Below are positions 1-7,057 of a stretch of DNA of 64,000 nt, in pieces. The stretch's first letter is position 1; the number at the start of each line of letters is the position of its first letter. A model generated the notes under the pieces. The model saw only the letters and a list, made by a program, of their open reading frames with translations, had not been told where the DNA came from and ran no database searches. Made by a program: the position numbers and the translations under genes. The DNA comes from Edwardsiella anguillarum (GTDB lineage Bacteria > Pseudomonadota > Gammaproteobacteria > Enterobacterales > Enterobacteriaceae), in NCBI RefSeq assembly GCF_008801815.1, contig NZ_VZOX01000008.1, one strand, 5' to 3'.

Positions 1-17
1 AATCAGTAAGTTAATTT

Positions 18-347
18 TTACTCAAAAGAGGTTCCGGGACGCTCGGTGATGCGTCCTTGCTCCAGCAACGCCTGCTCTATCGTCTGCTGCAGCATGCGGA
101 TCCGTTGCTCCATATTGGCGGCATAATCGCGAGTTTTCAATCGCTCTTGCGCCAGTTCGTGACATACGTTCAATGCCGCGATAAAGACCAACTGCTCCGT
201 ATTGGTGACTCTAGTGCGAACTTTCAGATCTTGCAACCGCTGATTCAGATCCTCTGCGGCCTGGTTTAAGGCATCCAGTTGTTCTGGCGGACAATTAACA
301 CGCAGTGCGCGGCCAAAAATTTGAATATCTACCGGTTGTGCAGACAT
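18..347 (-). CDS. zapA: Cell division protein ZapA
   Basis: The 109-residue protein matches enterobacterial ZapA over its full length, from the N-terminal MSAQPVDIQIFG to the C-terminal GRITE stretch. ZapA binds FtsZ in the cytoplasm and bundles its protofilaments at the division ring. It has the usual layout: a globular FtsZ-binding head (about residues 1-45) followed by a long coiled coil used for dimerisation (about 50-95). It is divergent from ygfB, as in E. coli. The 6S RNA gene normally follows zapA, but only 17 bases remain before the window edge, so it cannot be seen. Confidence 0.97.
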   Translation of the reverse strand: MSAQPVDIQIFGRALRVNCPPEQLDALNQAAEDLNQRLQDLKVRTRVTNTEQLVFIAALNVCHELAQERLKTRDYAANMEQRIRMLQQTIEQALLEQGRITERPGTSFE

Positions 348-525
348 ACTATCTTCCTGCTAGGTTTTGCGCCGCGTTCCACTGTAGAACGCTGTGGGCG
401 CTAACTATATCTACCCCGCTATGCAGTGACAAGCCCTCGGCTTGCGATACGGCCCTTTCTGGTATAGCGACTCATCTTGGTGGTAGCATAACACGAACTT
501 TATCAGCCAACGATGACCAATACGT

Positions 526-1098
526 ATGTCTACAGAGAATAGCCTGGCGGATTACGCCACCCTGACGCAGGCCCTGCAGCAGCAGGGCGTGGCGCTGACC
601 GCCGCCGAAATGCACGGATTACTCAGCGGCCTGCTGTGCGGCGGCAATCGCGATGACAGCTGGCTGACGCTGGTGCACGATCTGACCAACGAAGGCACGG
701 CGTTTTCCCTGAGCCTGTCGCAGCCGCTGCAGGCGCTGTATGGGCAGACGCGCGGCGCGCTGGAGGGCGATGAGTTCGCCTTCCAACTGCTGCTGCCGGG
801 CGAGGATGACGCCTCGGTATTCGTCCGCGCCGATGCGCTGGCCGGGTGGGTGAACCATTTCTTGCTGGGGCTGGGCATGATGCAAGCCAAGCTGGGACAG
901 GTTAAAGGCGACGTGGGCGAATCCATCGACGATCTGCGTAGCATCGCTCAACTGGGCTACGACGAGGATGAAGATCAGGAGGCGCTGGCCCACTCTCTGG
1001 AGGAGGTTGCGGAGTATGTCCGCATGGCCGCCATGCTGTGCCACGGCGAGTTCAGCCGCCGCGGGGCGCCAGCGTCCGACGCGCCCCGCCTGCACTGA
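526..1098 (+). CDS. ygfB: YgfB, UPF0149/YecA-family protein
   Basis: The 190-residue acidic cytoplasmic protein matches YgfB (about 192 residues in E. coli). The family signature is visible as MHGLLSGLLCGG near residue 30 and the C-terminal acidic helix with YDEDEDQEA. The family has an all-helical fold. YgfB has been linked to regulation of beta-lactamase expression in Pseudomonas, but its role in enterics is not settled. It is the first gene of the rightward series ygfB-pepP-ubiH-ubiI and divergent from zapA, as in E. coli. About 200 bases separate it from pepP, so pepP may have its own promoter. Confidence 0.93.
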   Translation: MSTENSLADYATLTQALQQQGVALTAAEMHGLLSGLLCGGNRDDSWLTLVHDLTNEGTAFSLSLSQPLQALYGQTRGALEGDEFAFQLLLPGEDDASVFVRADALAGWVNHFLLGLGMMQAKLGQVKGDVGESIDDLRSIAQLGYDEDEDQEALAHSLEEVAEYVRMAAMLCHGEFSRRGAPASDAPRLH

Positions 1099-1296
1099 TC
1101 GGCGCGGCTGACGGATGAGCGGCGGCGGGACCGCCGGTGCCGTCGGCGGAGCGTCGCCGTTGTGGATGCGTATTGATCGCGCGCATTATTGCGGGATACG
1201 GCCTGGACGTATCCCGTTTTAATAACCGGTTTGTATTATGGAGACAGGGTGCAGCCGCCGGGCTGCCCTGCCGTTTGACCCGCCTATTGTCAGGAG

Positions 1297-2625
1297 ATGG
1301 ATATGACCCCGCAAGAGTATCAGCGTCGCCGTCAGGCGCTGCTGGCCAAAATGCAACCGGGCAGCGCCGCACTGTTTTTCGCGGCGCCGGTCCGCTGCCG
1401 CAATGCCGAAAACGAATACCCCTATCGCCAGAACAGCGATTTCTGGTACCTATGCGGATTCAATGAGCCGGAGGCGCTGCTGGTGCTGATCAAAAGCGCC
1501 GACAACCATAGCCACAGCGTGCTGTTCAATCGGGTGCGAGACGTCACGGCAGAGGTTTGGTTTGGCCGTCGTCTGGGACAAGAGGCGGCGCCGGCGCGGC
1601 TGAATATCGATCGCGCTCTGCCGTACGGCGACGTGGAGGAGCAACTGCCGCTGCTGCTCAACGGTCTGGACGTGGTGTATCACGCGCAGGGCATGTATGA
1701 CTTCGCCGATGCGATGCTCTTTTCCGCGCTGGAGACGCTGCGCCGCGGCGCCCGTCAGAGCCTGCGTGCGCCCGCGACCCTGACGGACTGGCGGCCTTGG
1801 GTGCATGAGATGCGGCTGTTCAAGTCGGCGGAGGAGATCGCCGTCATGCGGCGCGCCGCCGAGATCACCGCACAGGGCCATACCCGGGCGATGGAGAAGT
1901 GCCGTCCGGGGATGTATGAGTATCAGCTGGAGGGCGAGCTGCTGCACGAGTTCAACCGACACGGCGCGCGGGCCCCCTCCTTCAATACCATCGTGGGCAG
2001 CGGCGAGAACGCCTGTATCCTGCATTACACTGAAAACGAAAGTGAAATGAAAGAGGGCGATCTGGTGCTGGTGGATGCCGGCGCCGAGTTCCGCCACTAT
2101 GCCGGCGATATCACCCGAACCTTCCCGGTCAGCGGCCGCTTTAGCGAGCCCCAGCGTCAGATTTATCAGCTGGTGCTGGCGTCGATGGCGGCGGGGCTTG
2201 AGTACTATCGTCCCGGCAGCAGCCTGCGCGAGGCGCAGGAGGCCACGGTGCAGATGATGGTGACAGGCCTGGTGGCGCTGGGGATCCTGCAGGGAGAGGT
2301 CGAGCAGCTGATCGCGCAGCAGAAGCATCGGGCGTTCTTTATGCACGGCCTCGGGCATTGGCTGGGGCTGGATGTCCACGACGTTGGCGACTATGCGACG
2401 CCGGCGCGCGATCGTACGCTGGAGCCGGGAATGGTGCTGACCTGCGAGCCGGGGCTGTATATCGCACCCGATGCCGATGTGCCGCTGGCCTATCGCGGCA
2501 TCGGGGTGCGGATTGAGGATGATGTGCTGATCACCGAGGCGGGCTGCGAGATCTTGACCGAGGGCGTCGTGAAATCGGTCGAGGCGATCGAAGCACTGAT
2601 GGCGGCGGCGCGGGCGCGGGAATGA
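1297..2625 (+). CDS. pepP: Xaa-Pro aminopeptidase II
   Basis: This 442-residue M24 metallopeptidase removes N-terminal residues that precede proline; it is cytoplasmic and needs two manganese ions. The N-terminal creatinase-like domain covers about residues 1-175 and the pita-bread catalytic domain the rest. All five metal ligands are present: Asp260, Asp271, His354, Glu384 and Glu407, the last two shifted by one from E. coli because of a one-residue insertion. A GGAG ribosome-binding site lies just before the first ATG; a second ATG two codons in is the alternative start. The stop overlaps the ubiH start by 4 bases, suggesting translational coupling. Confidence 0.97.
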   Translation: MDMTPQEYQRRRQALLAKMQPGSAALFFAAPVRCRNAENEYPYRQNSDFWYLCGFNEPEALLVLIKSADNHSHSVLFNRVRDVTAEVWFGRRLGQEAAPARLNIDRALPYGDVEEQLPLLLNGLDVVYHAQGMYDFADAMLFSALETLRRGARQSLRAPATLTDWRPWVHEMRLFKSAEEIAVMRRAAEITAQGHTRAMEKCRPGMYEYQLEGELLHEFNRHGARAPSFNTIVGSGENACILHYTENESEMKEGDLVLVDAGAEFRHYAGDITRTFPVSGRFSEPQRQIYQLVLASMAAGLEYYRPGSSLREAQEATVQMMVTGLVALGILQGEVEQLIAQQKHRAFFMHGLGHWLGLDVHDVGDYATPARDRTLEPGMVLTCEPGLYIAPDADVPLAYRGIGVRIEDDVLITEAGCEILTEGVVKSVEAIEALMAAARARE

Positions 2626-3800
2626 GCATCATCATCGCCGGCGGCGGCATGGCGGGCGCGACGCTGGCGCTGGCGCTGTCGGCGTTGAGCGGCGGGCGCT
2701 GTGCGGTAACGCTGGTGGAGGCAGTCGCTCCCGGCGCCGATGCGCACCCCGGATTTGACGCCCGCGCCATCGCGCTGGCCCACGGTACCTGTCAGCAGCT
2801 GGCGCAGATCGGCGTCTGGCCGGCGCTGGCCTCCTGCGCGACCGCGATTCGTCAGGTGCAGATAAGCGACCGCGGCCACGGCGGAGCGCTGTGGCTGGAC
2901 GCCGATGCGTACGATCTCCCCGCGCTGGGGCAGGTGATCCCGCTGCATCAGGCCGGCACCCGTCTGTTTCGGCTGTTGGCGTCGGCGCCGGGTGTGACGC
3001 TGCTCTGTCCGGCGACGCTGGCGCGGGTGGAGCGTCGCGTCGACGGCGTGACGGCCTGGCTGGCGGATGGCCGTTGCTTACAGGGACGGCTATTGGTGGC
3101 CGCCGACGGAGCCTCATCGCCTCTGGCGCAGATGTGCGGCATGGGGTGGCACAGCGAGGCGTATGAGCAGACGGCGCTGATCGCCACGCTGGCTACCCGC
3201 GAGGTGCACCGTGGACGCGCCTTTGAGCGTTTTACGCCGGACGGGCCGCTGGCGCTGCTGCCGATGGCGGAGGGGCGGAGCACGCTGGTCTGGTGTCTGC
3301 CGCCGGCGCAGGCGGCACAGGCGATGCTGTGGGATGATGCCTCGTTTCTGCATCATCTGCAGCAGGCCTTTGGCTGGCGCCTGGGGCGCTTGACGCACTG
3401 CGGCCGGCGCGATAGCTACCCGCTGAGCCTACGTCGGGCGCACGGGCATATCGGCCACCGTCTGGCGCTGGTCGGCAATGCGGCGCAGACGCTGCACCCG
3501 ATTGCTGGGCAAGGATTTAACCTGGGGTTGCGCGATGTGATGACGCTGGCGGAGACCCTGAGTGATGCGCTGCGGCGCGGGGAGGATCCCGGCGCCTATC
3601 GGACGCTGGCGCGCTATCAAGGGCGGCGTCAGCCCGACTGCGCGGCGACTGTTGCGCTGACCGACTGTCTGGTGCGGCTGTTCGCCAACCGTCTGCCGCC
3701 GCTGGCGGTCGGGCGTAATCTGGGACTGATGGCGCTGGCGCTGACGCCGCCGCTGCGCACACCGCTGGTGCGGCGCACGCTGGGTCAGGTCGCCCGTTAG
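2622..3800 (+). CDS. ubiH: 2-octaprenyl-6-methoxyphenol hydroxylase
   Basis: This 392-residue FAD monooxygenase performs the C6 hydroxylation of the aromatic ring in ubiquinone synthesis and works in the cytosolic Ubi complex. It shows the three motifs of the UbiH/COQ6 family: the N-terminal dinucleotide fold (GGGMAGATLALAL), the DG motif (VAADGASS near residue 162) and the second FAD motif (LVGNAAQTLHPIAGQGFNLG near 290). The second motif reads GNAAQ rather than GDAAH, as in E. coli UbiH. It overlaps pepP by 4 bases and is followed by its paralogue ubiI, so it is probably co-transcribed with both. Confidence 0.96.
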   Translation: MSIIIAGGGMAGATLALALSALSGGRCAVTLVEAVAPGADAHPGFDARAIALAHGTCQQLAQIGVWPALASCATAIRQVQISDRGHGGALWLDADAYDLPALGQVIPLHQAGTRLFRLLASAPGVTLLCPATLARVERRVDGVTAWLADGRCLQGRLLVAADGASSPLAQMCGMGWHSEAYEQTALIATLATREVHRGRAFERFTPDGPLALLPMAEGRSTLVWCLPPAQAAQAMLWDDASFLHHLQQAFGWRLGRLTHCGRRDSYPLSLRRAHGHIGHRLALVGNAAQTLHPIAGQGFNLGLRDVMTLAETLSDALRRGEDPGAYRTLARYQGRRQPDCAATVALTDCLVRLFANRLPPLAVGRNLGLMALALTPPLRTPLVRRTLGQVAR

Positions 3801-3828
3801 TCCGCCGTTGCTGGGGAAACAGGAAGCT

Positions 3829-5034
3829 ATGCAATCATTCGATATTATTGTTGTCGGCGGCGGTATGGTCGGTCTGGCGCTGGCCAATGCCCTGTCCGGC
3901 AGCGGGCTGCGCATCGCGGTGGTCGAGCCGCGTGCGCCGGCACCAACGACCGTGCGGCGGGTGTCCGCGCTGAATATCGCCAGCGAGCGTCTACTACAGC
4001 AGCTGGGCGTCTGGCCTCAGATCCTGGCGCAGGGTGCCGCGCCCTGTCGCGGCATGGCGGTATGGGAGGCGGACAGCTTTGGTCGTATCGCCTTTGACGC
4101 CGCGGACTATGGGCATCTCCACCTGGGCCACATCGTGGAGAACCAGGCGGTACAGACGGCGCTGTGGCAGCGGGCCGAGCAGGATAAGGGGATCACTTTG
4201 ATGACGCCGGCGACCCTTGCGCAGGTGGCCTGGGGAGAGAGTGAGGCGTTTGTGACGCTGGATAACGGGACGATGCTCAGCGCGCGGCTGCTGGTCGGCG
4301 CCGACGGTGCCCACTCGGCCCTGCGCCGTCAGGCCGACGTACCGCTGACGTTCTGGGACTACCAGCATCATGCGCTGGTGGTGACGATCCGCTGTGAGCA
4401 GCCCCATGACCAGATCGCGCGTCAGATCTTTCACCCGCAGGGGATCCTGGCGTTTTTACCGCTGCGGGATCCCAACCTGTGCTCTATCGTGTGGTCGCTG
4501 CCGCCGCAGGAGGCACAGCGCATGTACGCGGCCGCGCCGCCGCTGTTTGAGCGTGCGCTGACCATCGCCTTCGATCATCGGCTTGGCCGCTGCCAGTGCG
4601 TCGGCGAACGGGCGCTGTTTCCCTTGCAGGGGCGCTATGCCCGCAGCTTTGCCGGACACCGCTTGGCCCTGATGGGGGATGCGGCGCACACCGTGCATCC
4701 GCTGGCCGGTCAGGGGGTTAATCTGGGGTTGATGGATGCGGCGGAGCTGGCGGGTGAGCTGTGCCGCCTGCAGGCCCAGGGCAAGGACATCGGACACCAT
4801 CTGTATCTGCGCCGCTATGAGCGTCGGCGCAAGCACAGCGCCGCCGTGATGCTGGCGGCGATGCAGGGGTTCCGCGATCTGTTCGCCGGGGCCAACCCGG
4901 CGAAGAAACTGCTGCGTGACCTGGGGCTGACGCTGGCCGATCGCCTGCCGGGGGTGAAGCCTCAGCTGGTGCGCCATGCCATGGGACTGGCGGATCTGCC
5001 TGCGCTGCTGCGGGCGGCGCCGTCGGACGAATAA
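3829..5034 (+). CDS. ubiI: 2-octaprenylphenol hydroxylase UbiI (VisC)
   Basis: UbiI adds the C5 hydroxyl in aerobic ubiquinone synthesis. From the ATG at 3829 it has 401 residues, close to the 400 of E. coli; an in-frame TTG at 3808 is less likely because AGGAAG sits correctly before 3829. The FAD fold starts at residue 4 (FDIIVVGGGMVG). The DG motif is LVGADGAHS and the second FAD motif is LMGDAAHTVHPLAGQG. It is a paralogue of the adjacent UbiH and closes the pepP-ubiH-ubiI series. An inverted repeat lies just after the stop. Confidence 0.96.
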   Translation: MQSFDIIVVGGGMVGLALANALSGSGLRIAVVEPRAPAPTTVRRVSALNIASERLLQQLGVWPQILAQGAAPCRGMAVWEADSFGRIAFDAADYGHLHLGHIVENQAVQTALWQRAEQDKGITLMTPATLAQVAWGESEAFVTLDNGTMLSARLLVGADGAHSALRRQADVPLTFWDYQHHALVVTIRCEQPHDQIARQIFHPQGILAFLPLRDPNLCSIVWSLPPQEAQRMYAAAPPLFERALTIAFDHRLGRCQCVGERALFPLQGRYARSFAGHRLALMGDAAHTVHPLAGQGVNLGLMDAAELAGELCRLQAQGKDIGHHLYLRRYERRRKHSAAVMLAAMQGFRDLFAGANPAKKLLRDLGLTLADRLPGVKPQLVRHAMGLADLPALLRAAPSDE

Positions 5035-5049
5035 AGATCGGGCGCCTCG

Positions 5050-5070
5050 CCCGCGGATGCCCTCCGCGGG
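5050..5070 (+). terminator. Hairpin after ubiI, possible terminator
   Basis: A perfect 8-bp inverted repeat (arms 5050-5057 and 5063-5070) with a 5-base loop starts 16 bases after the ubiI stop. There is no run of T after it, so it is at best a weak intrinsic terminator; it may instead stabilise the 3' end of the message. Confidence 0.4.
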
Positions 5071-5079
5071 TGAAATATT

Positions 5080-5418
5080 CTAATCCTATCCCCGCCGTTT
5101 GAATTAGTTTTTCTCATCTCCCCGTTTTTTATCCCTGCTGTTTTCTGCTTTCCTTAATCTGTTAAGGTTATACATAGGCAACAAAAATGCAGCAACTATG
5201 TTAATTTTGTGCTGATGTGCGCATTTTTTCAGCAAGATATTCTGCATTATCATCCTATCGTCCCGGCGGGGTTAGCGTTGTTACGCCTATTTTATCTTAT
5301 GGTTAATTCGCTGTTTCAGTGATACCGTCGGGCAGAGATGTATCGATTGCGCGCCGCGGAGGGGCCGCGGCGGCGCGAGCGCAGCCGCTTACGGCCGCAT
5401 ACTCAGTCGAGGATGAGA
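5080..5418 (+). promoter_or_regulatory. gcvTHP control region with GcvA-like half sites
   Basis: This AT-rich gap of about 340 bases precedes gcvT. In E. coli the equivalent region binds GcvA, Lrp and PurR, and GcvA sites contain a CTAAT core. Here CTAAT occurs at 5080-5084 and its inverse ATTAG at 5103-5107, a plausible GcvA pair. A short inverted repeat CCTTAA-N4-TTAAGG lies at 5152-5167, just before a TTATAC hexamer. I saw no glycine-riboswitch core. The GcvA assignment is inference from position and core sequence; Lrp and PurR sites were not identified. Confidence 0.45.
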
Positions 5419-6543
5419 ATGGCAAAACAGACGGTGCTTTATGATCAACATGTGGCCGACGGGGCGCGCATGGTGGATTTTCATGGCTGGATGATGCCGC
5501 TGCACTATGGCTCCCAGCTGGAGGAGCACCATGCGGTGCGCAGCGATGCCGGGATGTTTGATGTTTCCCATATGACCATCGTGGATCTGCACGGGGTCAG
5601 GGTACGAGAGTTCCTGCGCCATCTGTTGGCCAACGATGTGGCGCGCCTGACACAGCCGGGTAAGGCGCTGTACAGCGCGATGCTGAACGCCAGCGGCGGG
5701 GTGATCGACGATCTGATCGTCTATTTTCTGACGGATCAGCAGTTTCGTCTGGTGGTCAACTCGGCGACCCGAGAGCGGGATTTAGCCTGGATTGGCGAGC
5801 ATGCGCTTGCCTTTGGCGTTGAGCTGCGCGAGCGGCGCGATCTGGCGCTGATCGCGGTGCAGGGACCAACGGCCCGTCAGCGGGTGGATGCGCTGCTAAC
5901 GCCGGCGCAGCGTCAGACGATCGCCGGGATGCAACCCTTCTTCGGCCGTCAGGCGGGATCGCTGTTTATCGCCACCACCGGCTACACCGGGGAGGATGGC
6001 TATGAGATAGCGCTACCGCAGGAGGCGGCGGCGGCCTTCTGGCAGCGGCTGGTACAGGCGGGCATCAGGCCCTGCGGGCTGGCCGCCCGCGACACGCTGC
6101 GTCTGGAGGCCGGAATGAACCTGTATGGTCAAGAGATGGATGAGCGGATCTCGCCGCTGGCGGCCAACATGGGCTGGACCATCGCCTGGGCGCCGCCGGA
6201 GCGTGACTTTATTGGCCGGGCGGCGCTGGAGCGTCAGCAGGGCCAGCATCCTGAACAGCTGGTCGGGCTGGTGATGCGGGAGAAAGGGGTGCTGCGGGCG
6301 GGCATGACGATCCGTTTCCGCGATGGACAGGGGAACGCCTGTCAGGGGACGATCACCAGCGGCTCGTTCTCGCCGACGCTGGGGTGCAGCATCGCCCTGG
6401 CGCGGGTACCGCAGGGGATCGGCGGCGAGGCGTGGGTCGAGATTCGCGGTCGCGAGCTGGTGCTCAGCGTGGTGAAACCGGGCTTTGTTCGTCACGGCCG
6501 CAGCCTGATCCCGTCCGTCGATGCGGCGGCGATAGGCAACTAA
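5419..6543 (+). CDS. gcvT: Glycine cleavage system T-protein (aminomethyltransferase)
   Basis: GcvT transfers the methylene group from the aminomethyl-lipoyl arm of GcvH to tetrahydrofolate and releases ammonia. I start at ATG 5419 (MAKQTVLYDQH), which aligns with the E. coli N-terminus and has GAGG six bases upstream; a longer frame reaches back to 5338 but is not supported. The protein is 374 residues. The folate-binding N-terminal domain begins with ARMVDFHGWMMPLHYGSQ, and the C-terminal barrel follows from about residue 285. It is the first gene of gcvTHP, 38 bases before gcvH. Confidence 0.97.
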   Translation: MAKQTVLYDQHVADGARMVDFHGWMMPLHYGSQLEEHHAVRSDAGMFDVSHMTIVDLHGVRVREFLRHLLANDVARLTQPGKALYSAMLNASGGVIDDLIVYFLTDQQFRLVVNSATRERDLAWIGEHALAFGVELRERRDLALIAVQGPTARQRVDALLTPAQRQTIAGMQPFFGRQAGSLFIATTGYTGEDGYEIALPQEAAAAFWQRLVQAGIRPCGLAARDTLRLEAGMNLYGQEMDERISPLAANMGWTIAWAPPERDFIGRAALERQQGQHPEQLVGLVMREKGVLRAGMTIRFRDGQGNACQGTITSGSFSPTLGCSIALARVPQGIGGEAWVEIRGRELVLSVVKPGFVRHGRSLIPSVDAAAIGN

Positions 6544-6581
6544 CCAAGTGAAGCAACACATAACTCCAGGAGAGGATGGCG

Positions 6582-6968
6582 ATGAGCAATGTGCCGACAG
6601 AGTTGAAGTATACCGCGTCCCATGAGTGGGTACGCGCGGAGGCAAACGGGGTCTTTTGCGTCGGGATCACCGATCATGCCCAGGGGCTGCTGGGCGATAT
6701 GGTGTTTGTGGATCTGCCGGAGGTAGGGGCGCACATCGACACCGGCGCGGAGTGCGCGGTGGCCGAGTCGGTCAAGGCGGCGTCGGACATCTACAGCCCG
6801 CTGGCGGGGGAGATCGTGGCCGTAAACGGTTCACTGGAGGAGGCGCCGGAGCAGGTCAACGCAGCGCCCTATGATGAGGGCTGGCTGTTCCGTATCCGGG
6901 CCGACGATCCCGCCGAGTTTGCGGCGCTGCTCAGCGCCGAAGGGTATCTGGCCGCGCTGGACGAATAA
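6582..6968 (+). CDS. gcvH: Glycine cleavage system H-protein (lipoyl carrier)
   Basis: GcvH carries the aminomethyl group on a lipoylated lysine between GcvP, GcvT and lipoamide dehydrogenase. The start MSNVPTELKY at 6582 gives 129 residues, equal to E. coli; an in-frame ATG two codons earlier (6576) overlaps the purine-rich ribosome-binding site. The lipoyl attachment site is Lys65 in the hairpin AESVKAASD. A hairpin with a short T-run follows the gene, so gcvH transcripts may exceed gcvP transcripts. Confidence 0.97.
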   Translation: MSNVPTELKYTASHEWVRAEANGVFCVGITDHAQGLLGDMVFVDLPEVGAHIDTGAECAVAESVKAASDIYSPLAGEIVAVNGSLEEAPEQVNAAPYDEGWLFRIRADDPAEFAALLSAEGYLAALDE

Positions 6969-6982
6969 GCGCGTGACCGCCG

Positions 6983-7005
6983 GGCCGCCCCAGTGGCGGC
7001 CTTTT
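6983..7005 (+). terminator. Intercistronic hairpin between gcvH and gcvP
   Basis: GGCCGCC (6983-6989) pairs perfectly with GGCGGCC (6995-7001) across a 5-base loop and is followed by four T. It looks like a partial intrinsic terminator within the gcv operon, which could set the relative amounts of the small carrier and the large decarboxylase. Confidence 0.55.
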
Positions 7006-7057
7006 CGTATGATTTGCCGGGCGCCGGGCTGCGGCGCGATCCAGGAATGCGTAAGCC